DNA of 64,000 bases from SG-bin9 sp049323835 (GCA_049323835.1 JBMOOJ010000103.1:11064-75063), one strand, 5' to 3'. Counted from the stretch's first letter, positions 53,142-63,732 are shown. Program-made: numbers and translations. The notes: generated by a model not told the origin, from the sequence alone.

Positions 53142-54067
53142 GCGGACGGGGCAGCAGGCGCGGCATCCGCCGGCGCAGTATCTGACACCTCCGGTTTCGG
53201 CGGCGCTGCCGGCTGGATGGCCGGCGACTTCATCAGGATGCGGCACAGCCGCGCCAGCGTCGGGCGCAGCTCATGGCGATGCACCACCATATCCACCATG
53301 CCGTGCGATTTGAGGTATTCGGCGCGCTGGAAGCCTTCCGGCAATTTCTCGCGGATGGTCTGCTCGATGACGCGCGCACCCGCAAAGCCGATCAGCGCAC
53401 CGGGTTCGGCAATCTGCACGTCGCCGAGCATCGCGTAGGACGCCGTGACGCCGCCCGTCGTCGGATTGGTCAGCACCACGATGTACGGCAGCTTCGCCTC
53501 GCGCAGCATCTGGATCGCGACGGTCGTGCGCGGCATCTGCATCAGCGAGAGGATGCCTTCCTGCATGCGCGCGCCGCCGGAGGCGGCGAATATGATGAAG
53601 GGTGATTTCTTTTCGACCGCAAGCTCGAGCCCCTTCACGACGGCCTCACCTGCCGCCATACCGAGCGAGCCGCCCATGAAATCGAAATCCTGCACGGCGA
53701 TGACCGTCGGCAAGCCTTCGAGCTTGCCGTAGCCGACCTTCACCGCATCATTCATGCCGGTTTTGGTGCGCGCATCTTTGATGCGATCGGTGTACTTGCG
53801 CTCGTCGCGGAATTTCAGCGGATCGGCCGCGACTTCGGGCAACGCAATGTCGTACCAGGTCTCGTTGTCGAAGATCGACTTCAGCCGCGCGGTCGCGCCC
53901 ATGCGCATGTGATAGTTCGAGCCCGGAATAACGAACTGGTTGTTCTCGACATCCTTGTAGAACACGAGCTGCCCGGAATCCGGACACTTGATCCAGAGAT
54001 TCTCCGGCGTCTCGCGCTTGAGGATGCTGCGAATCTTCGGACGAACGACGTTGGTGATCCAGTTCAT
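53138..54067 (-). CDS. accD: Acetyl-CoA carboxylase carboxyltransferase subunit beta AccD
   Basis: The 309-residue protein has the AccD core (GMNDAVKVGYGKLEGL, DFDFMGGSLGMAAGEA, FAASGGARMQEG, TNPTTGGVTASYAMLGD). With AccA it moves the carboxyl group from biotin to acetyl-CoA, giving malonyl-CoA. The usual four-Cys zinc finger near residues 27-50 is degenerate: only C28 remains (KCPDSGQ), and the other positions read S31, I47 and S50 (VIPGSNYH). I have seen similar loss in alphaproteobacterial AccD. A Pro/Ala-rich tail closes the protein. Confidence 0.95.
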   Translation of the reverse strand: MNWITNVVRPKIRSILKRETPENLWIKCPDSGQLVFYKDVENNQFVIPGSNYHMRMGATARLKSIFDNETWYDIALPEVAADPLKFRDERKYTDRIKDARTKTGMNDAVKVGYGKLEGLPTVIAVQDFDFMGGSLGMAAGEAVVKGLELAVEKKSPFIIFAASGGARMQEGILSLMQMPRTTVAIQMLREAKLPYIVVLTNPTTGGVTASYAMLGDVQIAEPGALIGFAGARVIEQTIREKLPEGFQRAEYLKSHGMVDMVVHRHELRPTLARLCRILMKSPAIQPAAPPKPEVSDTAPADAAPAAPSA

Positions 54068-54227
54068 GATCGGCTCCGAAAGCGCCTGCCCCTCAGAGCG
54101 GCGCCGTCTTAACAGCGCGAACCCGCGCGATAAATTCTACCCGATTTGATCCATCACTCGGGCGCTTATATGGACGCTGGCGCGCCTCCGGACAACCCGG
54201 ATGGGTGGAATACCTGCAACAAACCGC

Positions 54228-55060
54228 CTATTCGGCAGCCTGCGGCGCAGCCCGCACGCCCTGGGCGAGCGCCTTGACCATCTCGGCCACCGCACTCACC
54301 GTTCCGGCCGTGGCGCGGTTGTCGCTGTCGAGGCTCGCCTTGAGCGCCTCGACCAGCGCGGTGCCGACCACAGCACCATTCGCGTTGCTGGCAATGACCT
54401 GCGCCTGATCCGGCGTGCGGATGCCGAAGCCGACGCAGATCGGCAACGCGGTGTGCCGCTTGATACGTGCAACGGCGGCGGCGACCTGCCCCGCGTCGGC
54501 GCTCGCAGCGCCGGTGATGCCGGTGATCGAGACGTAATAGACGAAGCCCGAGGTGTTTGCGAGCACGGCCGGCAGGCGCTTGTCGTCGGTCGTCGGCGTC
54601 GCGAGACGGATGAAGTTCAATCCGGCGCGCATCGCCGGGATGCAAAGCTCTTCGTCTTCCTCCGGCGGCAGATCGACGATGATCAGTCCGTCGACACCGG
54701 CAGTCTTGGCGTCAGTCAGAAACTTGTCGACGCCATAGATGAAAATCGGATTGTAGTAACCCATCAGCACGATCGGCGTGGCGTTGTCGCCGGTGCGGAA
54801 CGCGCGCACCAGATCCAGCGTCTTCTTCAGCGTCATGCCGGCTTTCAGCGCGCGCAGACCTGCCGCCTGGATCGCCGGGCCGTCCGCCATCGGATCGGTG
54901 AACGGCATGCCGATCTCGATCACATCCGCGCCGGCAGCAGGCAGCGCCTTGATGATCGCGAGCGACGTCGCGGGATCGGGATCGCCCGCCATCAGGAAAG
55001 TGACGAAAGCCGAACGTCCCTGCTTCTTCAGCTCGGCAAAACGGGTGTCGATGCGCGTGG

Positions 55061-55064
<4 letters not shown>
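54228..55064 (-). CDS. trpA: Tryptophan synthase alpha subunit TrpA
   Basis: The 278-residue TIM barrel shows GDPDPATSLAIIKAL, the catalytic Glu in IEIGMPFTDPMADGP, the Asp in GLIIVDLPPEE and VYYVSITGITGA plus GFGIRTP phosphate-binding loops. It cleaves indole-3-glycerol phosphate to indole, which passes to TrpB. The start is GTG 55064, overlapping the trpB stop by 4 nt. About 160 nt separate it from accD downstream. Confidence 0.96.
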
Positions 55065-56278
<1,214 letters not shown>

Positions 56279-56305
56279 CACAATCTTTCTGTTGGCGGCC
56301 TTCGG

Positions 56306-56980
56306 TTAGCGCGCCACGGCGGCGCGGGCAGGTTCGGTTTGCGCTGAGCGCGCGGCACGGATGAAGGCGCGGATCAGATCGGGATCTTTCACGCCCGGCG
56401 CACCCTCGACGCCGGACGACACGTCGACCCCGGCGGCACGGGTGATGCGAATGGCGCCGGCCACGTTCTGCGGCGTCAGCCCGCCGGAGAGCATGAACGG
56501 CGTTTGCGCAGCAGTGCCCTCGAGCAGATGCCAATCGAACGGCACGCCCAGCCCGCCGGGGCGCGTCGCCTCTTTCGGCGCCCGCGCGTCGAACAGAATG
56601 CGGTCGCTGATGGCCGCATAGCCGGGCAGCACGGCAAGATCAGCCGCGGTCGCGACCGGGAGAACCTTCATCACCGGAATGCCGAATTTCTCTTTCACGT
56701 CACGCACCCGCGCAACGCTCTCGCTGCCATGGAGCTGGAGCAGGTCGGGTTTCAGCGCGTCCACAATATTGGCAAAACGCGCGTCATCGGCATCGACCGT
56801 CAGTGCCACTTTCTGCGCACGGCCTTTGACATGAGCCCCGAGGTCACGCGCCTTCGCGAGATCGACATGCCGGGGCGACGCTTCGAAGAACACGAAGCCC
56901 ACCATGTCGGCGCCCGCGGCGAGCGCCACATCCAGCGTCTCGCGCGTCGACAATCCGCAGATTTTCACGATCAGGGACAT
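56306..56980 (-). CDS. trpF: Phosphoribosylanthranilate isomerase TrpF
   Basis: The 224-residue TIM-barrel enzyme starts LIVKICGLSTRETLD, with the catalytic Cys in KICG and Asp in LTVDADDARF. It has LQLHGSE and the phosphate loop LSGGLTPQNV, followed by DVSSGVEG. It converts N-(5-phosphoribosyl)anthranilate to its 1-deoxyribulose form. ATG 56980 is chosen as the conserved start; GTG or ATG codons lie 33 nt earlier. trpB follows after 27 nt. Confidence 0.95.
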   Translation of the reverse strand: MSLIVKICGLSTRETLDVALAAGADMVGFVFFEASPRHVDLAKARDLGAHVKGRAQKVALTVDADDARFANIVDALKPDLLQLHGSESVARVRDVKEKFGIPVMKVLPVATAADLAVLPGYAAISDRILFDARAPKEATRPGGLGVPFDWHLLEGTAAQTPFMLSGGLTPQNVAGAIRITRAAGVDVSSGVEGAPGVKDPDLIRAFIRAARSAQTEPARAAVAR

Positions 56981-57035
56981 GATCCCGTTCAGCTCCGGCA
57001 GACGCACGGTCATGCGTCATCAAGAAGGCCGCCTT

Positions 57036-57437
57036 CTACAACGCCGCGCCCTGCTTGTCTCGCCCGAACGGGCCCGAAACCGGGCCCGAAATGAGGGCCT
57101 GCGGGGCCTGTCCCGCCTGGGTCCGGGCGGCTTCCGCAAACCGGTCGTGCAGGTTCGCGAGTTGCGCCCGCGCCTCCTGCGCCTCGGCCTCGTTCCGCCG
57201 CGCCGCGGCCCGCCAGCGGCGCTGACCGAACCATGTGGCGACGCCCCCGGCAACGACGCCAAGAATGGCTACGGACACGATCACCACGAACAGGGGCAAT
57301 GTGAGGCCGACCGACGGGTCGCTGGAATTGAAGGGATCGAACGAAACCGTGACCAGGTGCCGGTTGGCAACCGCGAACACGATGAAGATCAGCGCCAGCG
57401 GAACGACGATCAGAACATTGACGATCTTGCGAAGCAT
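57036..57437 (-). CDS. LapA-domain (DUF1049) membrane protein
   Basis: The 133-residue protein has two membrane helices, at about 5-25 (VNVLIVVPLALIFIVFAVAN) and 45-70 (TLPLFVVIVSVAILGVVAGG). A charged coiled-coil-like tail follows (ARRNEAEAQEARAQLANL), and the C-terminus is Gly/Pro-rich. This is the LapA/DUF1049 layout; E. coli LapA acts with LapB to control lipopolysaccharide synthesis through LpxC degradation. No LapB is in view here. GGAGAG precedes ATG 57437. Confidence 0.87.
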   Translation of the reverse strand: MLRKIVNVLIVVPLALIFIVFAVANRHLVTVSFDPFNSSDPSVGLTLPLFVVIVSVAILGVVAGGVATWFGQRRWRAAARRNEAEAQEARAQLANLHDRFAEAARTQAGQAPQALISGPVSGPFGRDKQGAAL

Positions 57438-57519
57438 GATCTCTCCGGCAAAGCCAGCTCAGGATCAGGAGATCAGATCAGCGAACCGAGGGGCAGGCCG
57501 GGCGCATTGCCGCAGGGCA

Positions 57520-57828
57520 TCAGCCCGCCGTGTCGCCTTCGCTACCCTCGCCCTTGTTCAGCCGCTCGCGCATTTCCTTGCCGGTCTTGAAGAACGGCAC
57601 GCTCTTCTGCTCCACCGGCACATGCGCGCCGGTGCGCGGATTGCGGCCCGAGCGCGCCGGGCGATGCTTCACCGAGAACGCACCAAAGCCACGCAGCTCA
57701 ACCCGATCACCCCGCGCCAGCGCAGCGACAATCTCGTCGAGGATCGCGTTGACGATGTTCTCGACGTCCCGCTGATAGAGGTGCGGGTTATGCTCGGAAA
57801 TGCGCTGAACGAGTTCTGATTTGATCAT
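57520..57828 (-). CDS. ihfB: Integration host factor subunit beta
   Basis: The 102-residue HU/IHF-family protein has the DNA-binding arm RNPRTGAHVPV and GFGAFSVKHRPAR; the longer Glu/Gly-rich C-terminal end and the position before sppA-rpsA favour IHF-beta. It bends DNA as a heterodimer with IHF-alpha. It precedes lapA and the trp genes on the same strand. No terminator is seen between it and lapA. Confidence 0.93.
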   Translation of the reverse strand: MIKSELVQRISEHNPHLYQRDVENIVNAILDEIVAALARGDRVELRGFGAFSVKHRPARSGRNPRTGAHVPVEQKSVPFFKTGKEMRERLNKGEGSEGDTAG

Positions 57829-57997
57829 CGAGGATGAAGTCCGGGCCTAACGCCTTCCATTTCCGTGAAAATATCGCGAGCTGTCAAGCCGATAAATCGT
57901 CTCCTGGCGCTGCTTATTCTGATGACAAAAGGGCCGGCCATGCCTCCCTGCGTCTGCACGCAACGCAACAAGATGCCATTGATGCCCCGCACGTCCA

Positions 57998-58978
57998 TCA
58001 ATTCACCGACGCTGGCTGCCATAGCGCGAGCAGGCCATCGAGGCTGAGCCGATCAGCCGCAGCGACGACGCCGGTCTGTTCGATCCGCCGCGCCATCTCG
58101 CTGAATCCGGCCGTATCAAGCACCACCGATGCGGCCGCGCGGAGGAACGTCATGTCGCCGAGCCGCGGCGTCAGCTTGAAATCACGAACAGGCGTATCGG
58201 CGGCGATGCCCTTCTGCGCGGCGAGCCACGCAACGGCGGTTTTCTCGTCACCGATCTGGTCGATCAATTTCAGGTCCATCGCGATACGGCCCGTGAACAC
58301 GCGGCCATCGGCGACTTTCTCAAGCTGCGCATCATCCAGCTTGCGGCGATCCTTCACCATGCCGCGGAACCAGGCGTAGGAATCCTTCACCAGCATGTCG
58401 ATCGCCGCACGCGCCTCGGGGCTTGTCGGCTCGAAGCCGTTGGGCGCGGCCTTCAGCGGCGACGACTTCACCTCCTCAACCTTGACGCCGATGGTCTTCA
58501 TCAGCTCGGTGAAGTTCGGATATTGAAACAGCACGCCGATGGAGCCGACCAGCGACGTCTGCTGGGCAATAATGTGATCCGCGCTGAGCGCTGCGATATA
58601 GCCGCCCGAGGCTGCAAGGCCTTCGACCACGACCACGACCGGTTTCTTCGCCTTCAGCCGCACCAGCGCATCGTAGAGCTGCTCGGAGCCGGCGGTGGTG
58701 CCGCCAGGAGAGTTGATATGCACGATGACGGCCGGCGCCTTCGACGACTCGAGCCGTTCCAGCGCTTCGACGCGGTCCTGGTTGCTGCGGATCAGACCCT
58801 CGATCTTGATCCGTGCAATCGCGGTCTTGCCGGTCAATGCATTGCGGCCAGCCGGAGAGACGGCCAGCGCCATAGCGACAATGGCGACGATAACGGCCAG
58901 TACCGCGCTCACACGCCAGAAGGTGAGCTTGCGGCGAATCCTGCGCCGATCGACGATCACATCCGGTTCAAACGACAT
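57998..58978 (-). CDS. sppA: Signal peptide peptidase SppA
   Basis: The 326-residue protein has an N-terminal membrane anchor (VSAVLAVIVAIVAMALAV, about 24-41) and one Clp-like protease domain, as in the short (36 kDa) SppA type. HINSPGGTTAGSEQLYDAL, then the nucleophile Ser in VEGLAASGGYIAAL and a general-base Lys in SSPLKAAPNGFEP form the Ser-Lys dyad. It degrades remnant signal peptides in the membrane. It lies 235 nt downstream of rpsA on the same strand but after the rpsA terminator. Confidence 0.94.
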   Translation of the reverse strand: MSFEPDVIVDRRRIRRKLTFWRVSAVLAVIVAIVAMALAVSPAGRNALTGKTAIARIKIEGLIRSNQDRVEALERLESSKAPAVIVHINSPGGTTAGSEQLYDALVRLKAKKPVVVVVEGLAASGGYIAALSADHIIAQQTSLVGSIGVLFQYPNFTELMKTIGVKVEEVKSSPLKAAPNGFEPTSPEARAAIDMLVKDSYAWFRGMVKDRRKLDDAQLEKVADGRVFTGRIAMDLKLIDQIGDEKTAVAWLAAQKGIAADTPVRDFKLTPRLGDMTFLRAAASVVLDTAGFSEMARRIEQTGVVAAADRLSLDGLLALWQPASVN

Positions 58979-59145
58979 CGAAGCGTCTCCTGGCGATCAA
59001 GTGGGGCGATCTTGCGCCGCGTGTCACCTCGCTTGGTGATGCGGACTAACAGTCCACGGCGTTGATATCCCGTTTTCAGGATGAATCAATTGCAACGCAT
59101 TTTGAAGATAACAAGATTGGCCGGACGATAACCATCGATTCGGTC

Positions 59146-59178
59146 AAGAAAAAGGGCCCCGGCGACGCCGGAGCCCTG
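59146..59178 (-). terminator. Intrinsic terminator of rpsA
   Basis: Read on the minus strand, AGGGCTCCGGCG pairs with CGCCGGGGCCCT around TC with one mismatch, followed by TTTTTCTT, 35 nt after the rpsA stop. Confidence 0.85.
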
Positions 59179-59212
59179 ATTTGTCGTCCGCTGGATGACA
59201 GCGGGAAATCGT

Positions 59213-60916
59213 TTACTTCTCGGTGCGCTGCTTGAGTGCGGTGCCGAGAATGTCGCCGAGCGTCGCGCCCGAATCGGACGAGCCGTACTGAGCGATGGCT
59301 TCTTTCTCCTCGGCGACTTCCAGCGCCTTGATCGACACCTGGACCTTGCGGGCCTTCTTGTCGAACTGGATGACGCGGGCGTCGACCTTCTCACCGACCG
59401 CGAACCGTTCCGACCGCTGGTCGTTGCGATCGCGAGCAAGCTCCGAACGCTTGATGAAGGTGGTGAAGTCGGTGCCGGCAATCTTCACGTCGATGCCGCC
59501 TTCCTTCACGTCGAGGATTTCGCAGGTGACGACGGCGCCCTTCTTGACGTCGCCCGGCTCGGCGAACGGATCGCCCTCGAGCTGCTTGACGCCCAGCGAG
59601 ATGCGCTCCTTCTCGACATCCACATCGAGAACGACGGCCTTGACGACGTCGCCCTTCTTGAAGTTGTCGATGACCTGCTCTCCCGGAAGCTTCCAGTCGA
59701 GATCGGAGAGATGGACCATGCCGTCCACTTCGCCGTCGAGACCGAGGAACAGACCGAACTCGGTCTTGTTCTTGACTTCGCCTTCGACCACTGCACCGAC
59801 GGGATACTTCTCGACGAAGACTTCCCACGGGTTGCGCATGGTCTGCTTGAGGCCAAGCGAGATGCGGCGCTTCGACGAATCGACCTCGAGCACCTGCACT
59901 TCCACTTCCTGCGACGTGGATACGATCTTGCCCGGGTGCATGTTCTTCTTCGTCCACGACATCTCGGAGACGTGGATCAGGCCTTCGATGCCCGGCTCGA
60001 GCTCGACGAATGCACCGTAGTCGGTGATGTTGGTCACGCGGCCGGTGAAGCGCGAGTTCAGCGGATACTTAGCCTCGATGCCCTGCCACGGATCGTCCAG
60101 CAGCTGCTTCATGCCGAGCGAGATACGGTGGGTCTCGTGGTTGATCTTGATGATCTTGACCTTCACCGTCTGACCGATCGTCAGCACCTCGGTCGGATGG
60201 TTGACGCGGCGCCATGCGATGTCGGTGACATGCAGCAGACCGTCAATGCCGCCGAGATCGACGAACGCACCGTAGTCGGTGATGTTCTTGACCACGCCGT
60301 CGATGACCTGACCCTCCTCGAGGTTCTGCACCAGCTCCTGACGCTGCTCGGCGCGGGTCTCTTCGAGGACCGTGCGGCGCGAGACGACGATGTTGCCGCG
60401 GCGGCGATCCATCTTGAGAATCTGGAACGGCTGCGAATTGTTCATCAGCGGACCGACGTCGCGGATCGGACGGATGTCCACTTGCGAGCGCGGCAGGAAG
60501 GCGACTGCGCCGTCCAGATCGACGGTGAAGCCGCCTTTGACCTGGTTGAAGATGACGCCGTTGACCTTCTCGTTGTTCTGGAACGCCTTCTCGAGCTTGC
60601 CCCAGCTTTCCTCGCGGCGCGCCTTGTCGCGCGAGAGCACGGCTTCGCCGAGCGCGTTTTCGATACGGTCGAGGAACACCTCGACTTCGTCGCCGACCTT
60701 GAGCGTGCTGTCACGGCCCGGGCCGGAAAATTCGCGAAGGGCAACGCGGCCCTCGGTCTTCAGGCCGACGTCGATGACGGCCATGTCTTTCTCAATTGCA
60801 ACAACCTTGCCCTTGATGACCGAGCTTTCCTGAAGGTTGCCGCCAGCAAACGATTCATCGAGCATTGCCGCGAAGTCATCGCGGGTTGGATTGTACGAAT
60901 TCGCAGTCGAAGCCAT
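59213..60916 (-). CDS. rpsA: 30S ribosomal protein S1
   Basis: The 567-residue protein contains six S1 repeats, each with the GxVxxxxxFGAFV-like core (for example ITDYGAFVDLGGIDGLLH, TEFGLFLGLDGEVDGMVH), within the usual size for the family. S1 binds mRNA on the 30S subunit and helps initiation at structured or SD-poor starts. GGAGAAC lies 6 nt before the ATG. The gene has a long leader (about 280 nt from the predicted promoter). In E. coli S1 represses its own translation through such a leader; here that is inferred. Confidence 0.97.
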   Translation of the reverse strand: MASTANSYNPTRDDFAAMLDESFAGGNLQESSVIKGKVVAIEKDMAVIDVGLKTEGRVALREFSGPGRDSTLKVGDEVEVFLDRIENALGEAVLSRDKARREESWGKLEKAFQNNEKVNGVIFNQVKGGFTVDLDGAVAFLPRSQVDIRPIRDVGPLMNNSQPFQILKMDRRRGNIVVSRRTVLEETRAEQRQELVQNLEEGQVIDGVVKNITDYGAFVDLGGIDGLLHVTDIAWRRVNHPTEVLTIGQTVKVKIIKINHETHRISLGMKQLLDDPWQGIEAKYPLNSRFTGRVTNITDYGAFVELEPGIEGLIHVSEMSWTKKNMHPGKIVSTSQEVEVQVLEVDSSKRRISLGLKQTMRNPWEVFVEKYPVGAVVEGEVKNKTEFGLFLGLDGEVDGMVHLSDLDWKLPGEQVIDNFKKGDVVKAVVLDVDVEKERISLGVKQLEGDPFAEPGDVKKGAVVTCEILDVKEGGIDVKIAGTDFTTFIKRSELARDRNDQRSERFAVGEKVDARVIQFDKKARKVQVSIKALEVAEEKEAIAQYGSSDSGATLGDILGTALKQRTEK

Positions 60917-61204
60917 TTGTTCTCCACGTGCGGGAATCTTGCCGGCCGTTCGGGTTGATGAGCGCCTCGACTACCCAGGGTCAAAGGTCCGCAACCCTTG
61001 ACGACCGCCCCGCAAAAACGAGTTGCGAGAACGGGCCGGCAGAATGCCTGTGCAATCGAAACGATGATGGTGCCCGGAGCCGGAACGAGCAGTCTTACGC
61101 GCTGAGGCCTGGAGCGGGCTTTCCTCCAATAACGCCAAGGACTTAGACCCTGACGGCCCGCTCGGACAGCCTCGACAACGTCGAAATCAGCCCGGACGGG
61201 AGGG

Positions 61205-61233
61205 GATATAGCCTTCACGCCCACCGCGGGCAA
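61205..61233 (-). promoter_or_regulatory. Promoter for rpsA (minus strand)
   Basis: On the minus strand TTGCCC (61228-61233) and TATATC (61205-61210) are 17 nt apart. This would give a leader of about 280 nt before rpsA. The remaining 60917-61421 region holds no gene that I can support. Confidence 0.5.
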
Positions 61234-61421
61234 GGCTGAATCCTCACGCGAATCCGGCCGCTGATGGCTGACAAAACCTGAACGGCCAATTTGTTAAGCG
61301 CGAATCTCAAGCGTGTGTTGACCGCACACCGTGAAAGACCTGATCGGGGTTCCACGATGCAACCTGACCTTAAGTTCCTCCGCGCATCCTGACCGCATTA
61401 CAAAAACAGGGGGGACTACCA

Positions 61422-61592
61422 ATGCTCAAGGTTCTGTTTCTGGCTGCATTCGTTGCGGTGACCGGCGGTTTCATTTCGATGACGACCTCGCCGGCGACAT
61501 CGCAGAGCCGTATCGAGTCGCGTGAGACCATCGTGCCGCTCGCGATGCCGATCCCGGCGAACCTGCCGATCGAAAGCTATCAGACCGTCTGA
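61422..61592 (+). CDS. Tiny exported or membrane-anchored peptide
   Basis: The 56-residue ORF starts with a hydrophobic helix (MLKVLFLAAFVAVTGGFISM), like a signal peptide, followed by a Ser/Thr stretch and LAMPIPANLPIESY. A strong GGGGGGA sits 7 nt before ATG 61422, and codon use matches the neighbours, both supporting real translation. A TTGACC at 61318-61323 lies upstream as a possible -35. It lies between divergent rpsA and convergent cmk. Its role is unknown. Confidence 0.6.
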   Translation: MLKVLFLAAFVAVTGGFISMTTSPATSQSRIESRETIVPLAMPIPANLPIESYQTV

Positions 61593-61623
61593 TAGCTCTC
61601 CTCAGGAAAAGCTTCGTGCGGGG

Positions 61624-62253
61624 TTAGCGCCCCGCACGAATTTTTTCGACAATGGCGATCGCGGCCTGCACGCCGCCATCGATGTCGAGATTTGAGTTGT
61701 CGAGCTCGAACGCATCGTCGGCGCGCTTCAACGGCGCGGCCGCGCGATTGCGGTCACGTTCGTCGCGCTTGAGGATGTCGGCCAGCACCACGGCTTCATC
61801 CGCCTTCTCACCACGCGCCTGCATTTCGAGGGTGCGGCGGCGTGCGCGCACCTCAGGCGCAGCAACAACGAAAATCTTCACGTCGGCATCCGGGCAGATC
61901 ACGGTACCGATGTCGCGTCCATCGAGGACTGCGCCAGGAGGACCAGCGGCGAAAGTGCGCTGAAACGTGACAAGCGCCGCGCGCACTTGCGGCAGCGCCG
62001 ACACCACCGACGCCGCATCGCCGATGGCTTGAGTCTTCAGCGCAGGGTCGCCAAATGTGCCTGGATCGAGCGCCTGCGCCATCGCCGCCGCGCGCGCCTC
62101 ATCGGTCAGCGTCGCACCGGCATCGAGCATCGCCTTTGCCACCGCGCGATAGATCAAACCGGTATCCAGATGCCGGTAGCCATAGTGCGCGGCTAGCCTC
62201 TTGCCAAGCGTGCCCTTTCCCGATGCAGCAGGTCCGTCGATGGCGATGATCAT
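61624..62253 (-). CDS. cmk: Cytidylate kinase
   Basis: The 209-residue P-loop kinase has IAIDGPAASGKGTLGKRLA at the N-terminus, HLDTGLIYRAV, GRDIGTVICPDADVKIFV and RDERDRNRAAAPL, all typical of bacterial CMP kinase. It phosphorylates CMP and dCMP, salvaging pyrimidines. The ATG overlaps the aroA stop by 4 nt (ATGA), so cmk is translationally coupled to aroA. In many alphaproteobacteria rpsA follows cmk; here they are separated by the tiny-peptide locus and the rpsA promoter. Confidence 0.95.
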   Translation of the reverse strand: MIIAIDGPAASGKGTLGKRLAAHYGYRHLDTGLIYRAVAKAMLDAGATLTDEARAAAMAQALDPGTFGDPALKTQAIGDAASVVSALPQVRAALVTFQRTFAAGPPGAVLDGRDIGTVICPDADVKIFVVAAPEVRARRRTLEMQARGEKADEAVVLADILKRDERDRNRAAAPLKRADDAFELDNSNLDIDGGVQAAIAIVEKIRAGR

Positions 62254-63587
62254 GCAAACTCGGCTCCAAGCCTGCGCATCATCGGAATGAAGTCCGGAAA
62301 GCTTGTGGCAATGAATGCCGTATCGTCGACGCCGACCGGCGTGTCGGCTGCCAGTCCCATCACCAGCGCCGACATGGCGATGCGATGATCCATGTGAGTC
62401 GCAACCACGCCGCCACCCGGCACATGGCCGCGGCCCTCAACGATCATGTCGTCGCCGGAAATCTCGACCTTGACGCCGTTGACGCGCAGCATCGCCGCGG
62501 TCGCTTCGAGACGATCGGATTCCTTGACGCGCAGCTCCTGCAAGCCGCGCATGATCGTCGTGCCTTCGGCGAACGCGGCGGCAACCGCGAGCACGAGGTA
62601 CTCGTCGATCATCGATGGCGCGCGCTCCGGCGGCACCTCGACGCCGCGCAGCTGCGAGGCACGGATGCGAAAGTCCGCCATCGGTTCGCCGTTCTCGCCA
62701 CGCCGCGCCATCTCATCGATCGCGCCGCCCATCTCGCGCAGCGTCGTGATGAGCCCGGTGCGCAGCGGATTGGTCATCACATCCGTCAGCATGATTTCCG
62801 AACCGGGCACGACCAGGGCTGCCACCATCGGAAACGCGGCCGATGAGGGATCGGCGGGAACGACAACATCCGCACCGTGCAGTTCAGGCTGACCCTTCAG
62901 ATCGATGCGGCGGCCATGCGCGCCTTCTGCCGTCGTCGTGATCGACGCGCCGAACTGCTTCAGCATGAGTTCGGTGTGATCGCGGCTCGCTTCGCTTTCG
63001 ATCACCGTGGTCACGCCGGGCGCCGACAAACCCGCCAGCAGCACGGCCGACTTGATCTGCGCGGATGCAACCGGCGTGCGGTAGATGATCGGAACCGGAT
63101 CGCGCGCGCCGGTAATCGCGAGCGGCAGCTTGCCGCCGGTCGCACTGTCTTCGGTACGCGCACCCATCAGTTCCAGCGGATCGAGGATGCGGCGCATCGG
63201 CCGCGAGCGCAGGCTCGCATCGCCGTCGAACGTGGCCGTGATCGGACAGCCAGCCACCGCGCCCATGGCGAGGCGGCAACCCGTCCCAGAATTTCCGAAG
63301 TCGAGCGGGGCGTTGGGTTCCGCGAAGCCCGCGACGCCCACACCATGCACCTGCCAGGTCTTGTCGCCGGTGCGTTCGACGCTGGCACCGAGCGCCGCCA
63401 TCGCCTTGGCGGTGTTGAGCACGTCCTCGCCCTCCAGCAGGCCCGAAATCGAGGTCCGGCCGACGGCGAGAGCGCCCAGAATGAGGGCACGGTGGGAAAT
63501 CGACTTGTCGCCAGGCACCCGCGCCGCGCCGGTCAGGGCCGGGCTCTGGCGCGCCTGAAGCGGCGTCGGGGTCACAGATTGTGTCAA
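62250..63587 (-). CDS. aroA: 3-phosphoshikimate 1-carboxyvinyltransferase (EPSP synthase)
   Basis: The 445-residue enzyme has PGDKSISHRALILGAL, DFGNSGTGCRLAMG, GDASLRSRPMRRILDPL, PADPSSAAFPMV and LRVKESDRLEATAAML. It transfers enolpyruvate from PEP to shikimate-3-phosphate in aromatic amino acid synthesis. The GCRL and RPMRRILDPL pattern places it near the CP4-like (class II) enzymes, but the key active-site residue is Gly (GNSGT) rather than the Ala of CP4. The start is TTG 63587 with AAGGA about 8 nt upstream. It is divergent from the FYDLN gene. Confidence 0.95.
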   Translation of the reverse strand: MTQSVTPTPLQARQSPALTGAARVPGDKSISHRALILGALAVGRTSISGLLEGEDVLNTAKAMAALGASVERTGDKTWQVHGVGVAGFAEPNAPLDFGNSGTGCRLAMGAVAGCPITATFDGDASLRSRPMRRILDPLELMGARTEDSATGGKLPLAITGARDPVPIIYRTPVASAQIKSAVLLAGLSAPGVTTVIESEASRDHTELMLKQFGASITTTAEGAHGRRIDLKGQPELHGADVVVPADPSSAAFPMVAALVVPGSEIMLTDVMTNPLRTGLITTLREMGGAIDEMARRGENGEPMADFRIRASQLRGVEVPPERAPSMIDEYLVLAVAAAFAEGTTIMRGLQELRVKESDRLEATAAMLRVNGVKVEISGDDMIVEGRGHVPGGGVVATHMDHRIAMSALVMGLAADTPVGVDDTAFIATSFPDFIPMMRRLGAEFA

Positions 63588-63732
63588 GAAAACGGTCCTT
63601 TACGCGGATGGGGCTCTACCATGCGGAAAGCGGCTGGTCACGCGGCCTGACGGCCTGCAATGCGCTATTGACACCGGCGCTGCAACTAGCCAAGTGAAGC
63701 ACCGTTTTTCAAGAAATCCCCAGGATTCCACC

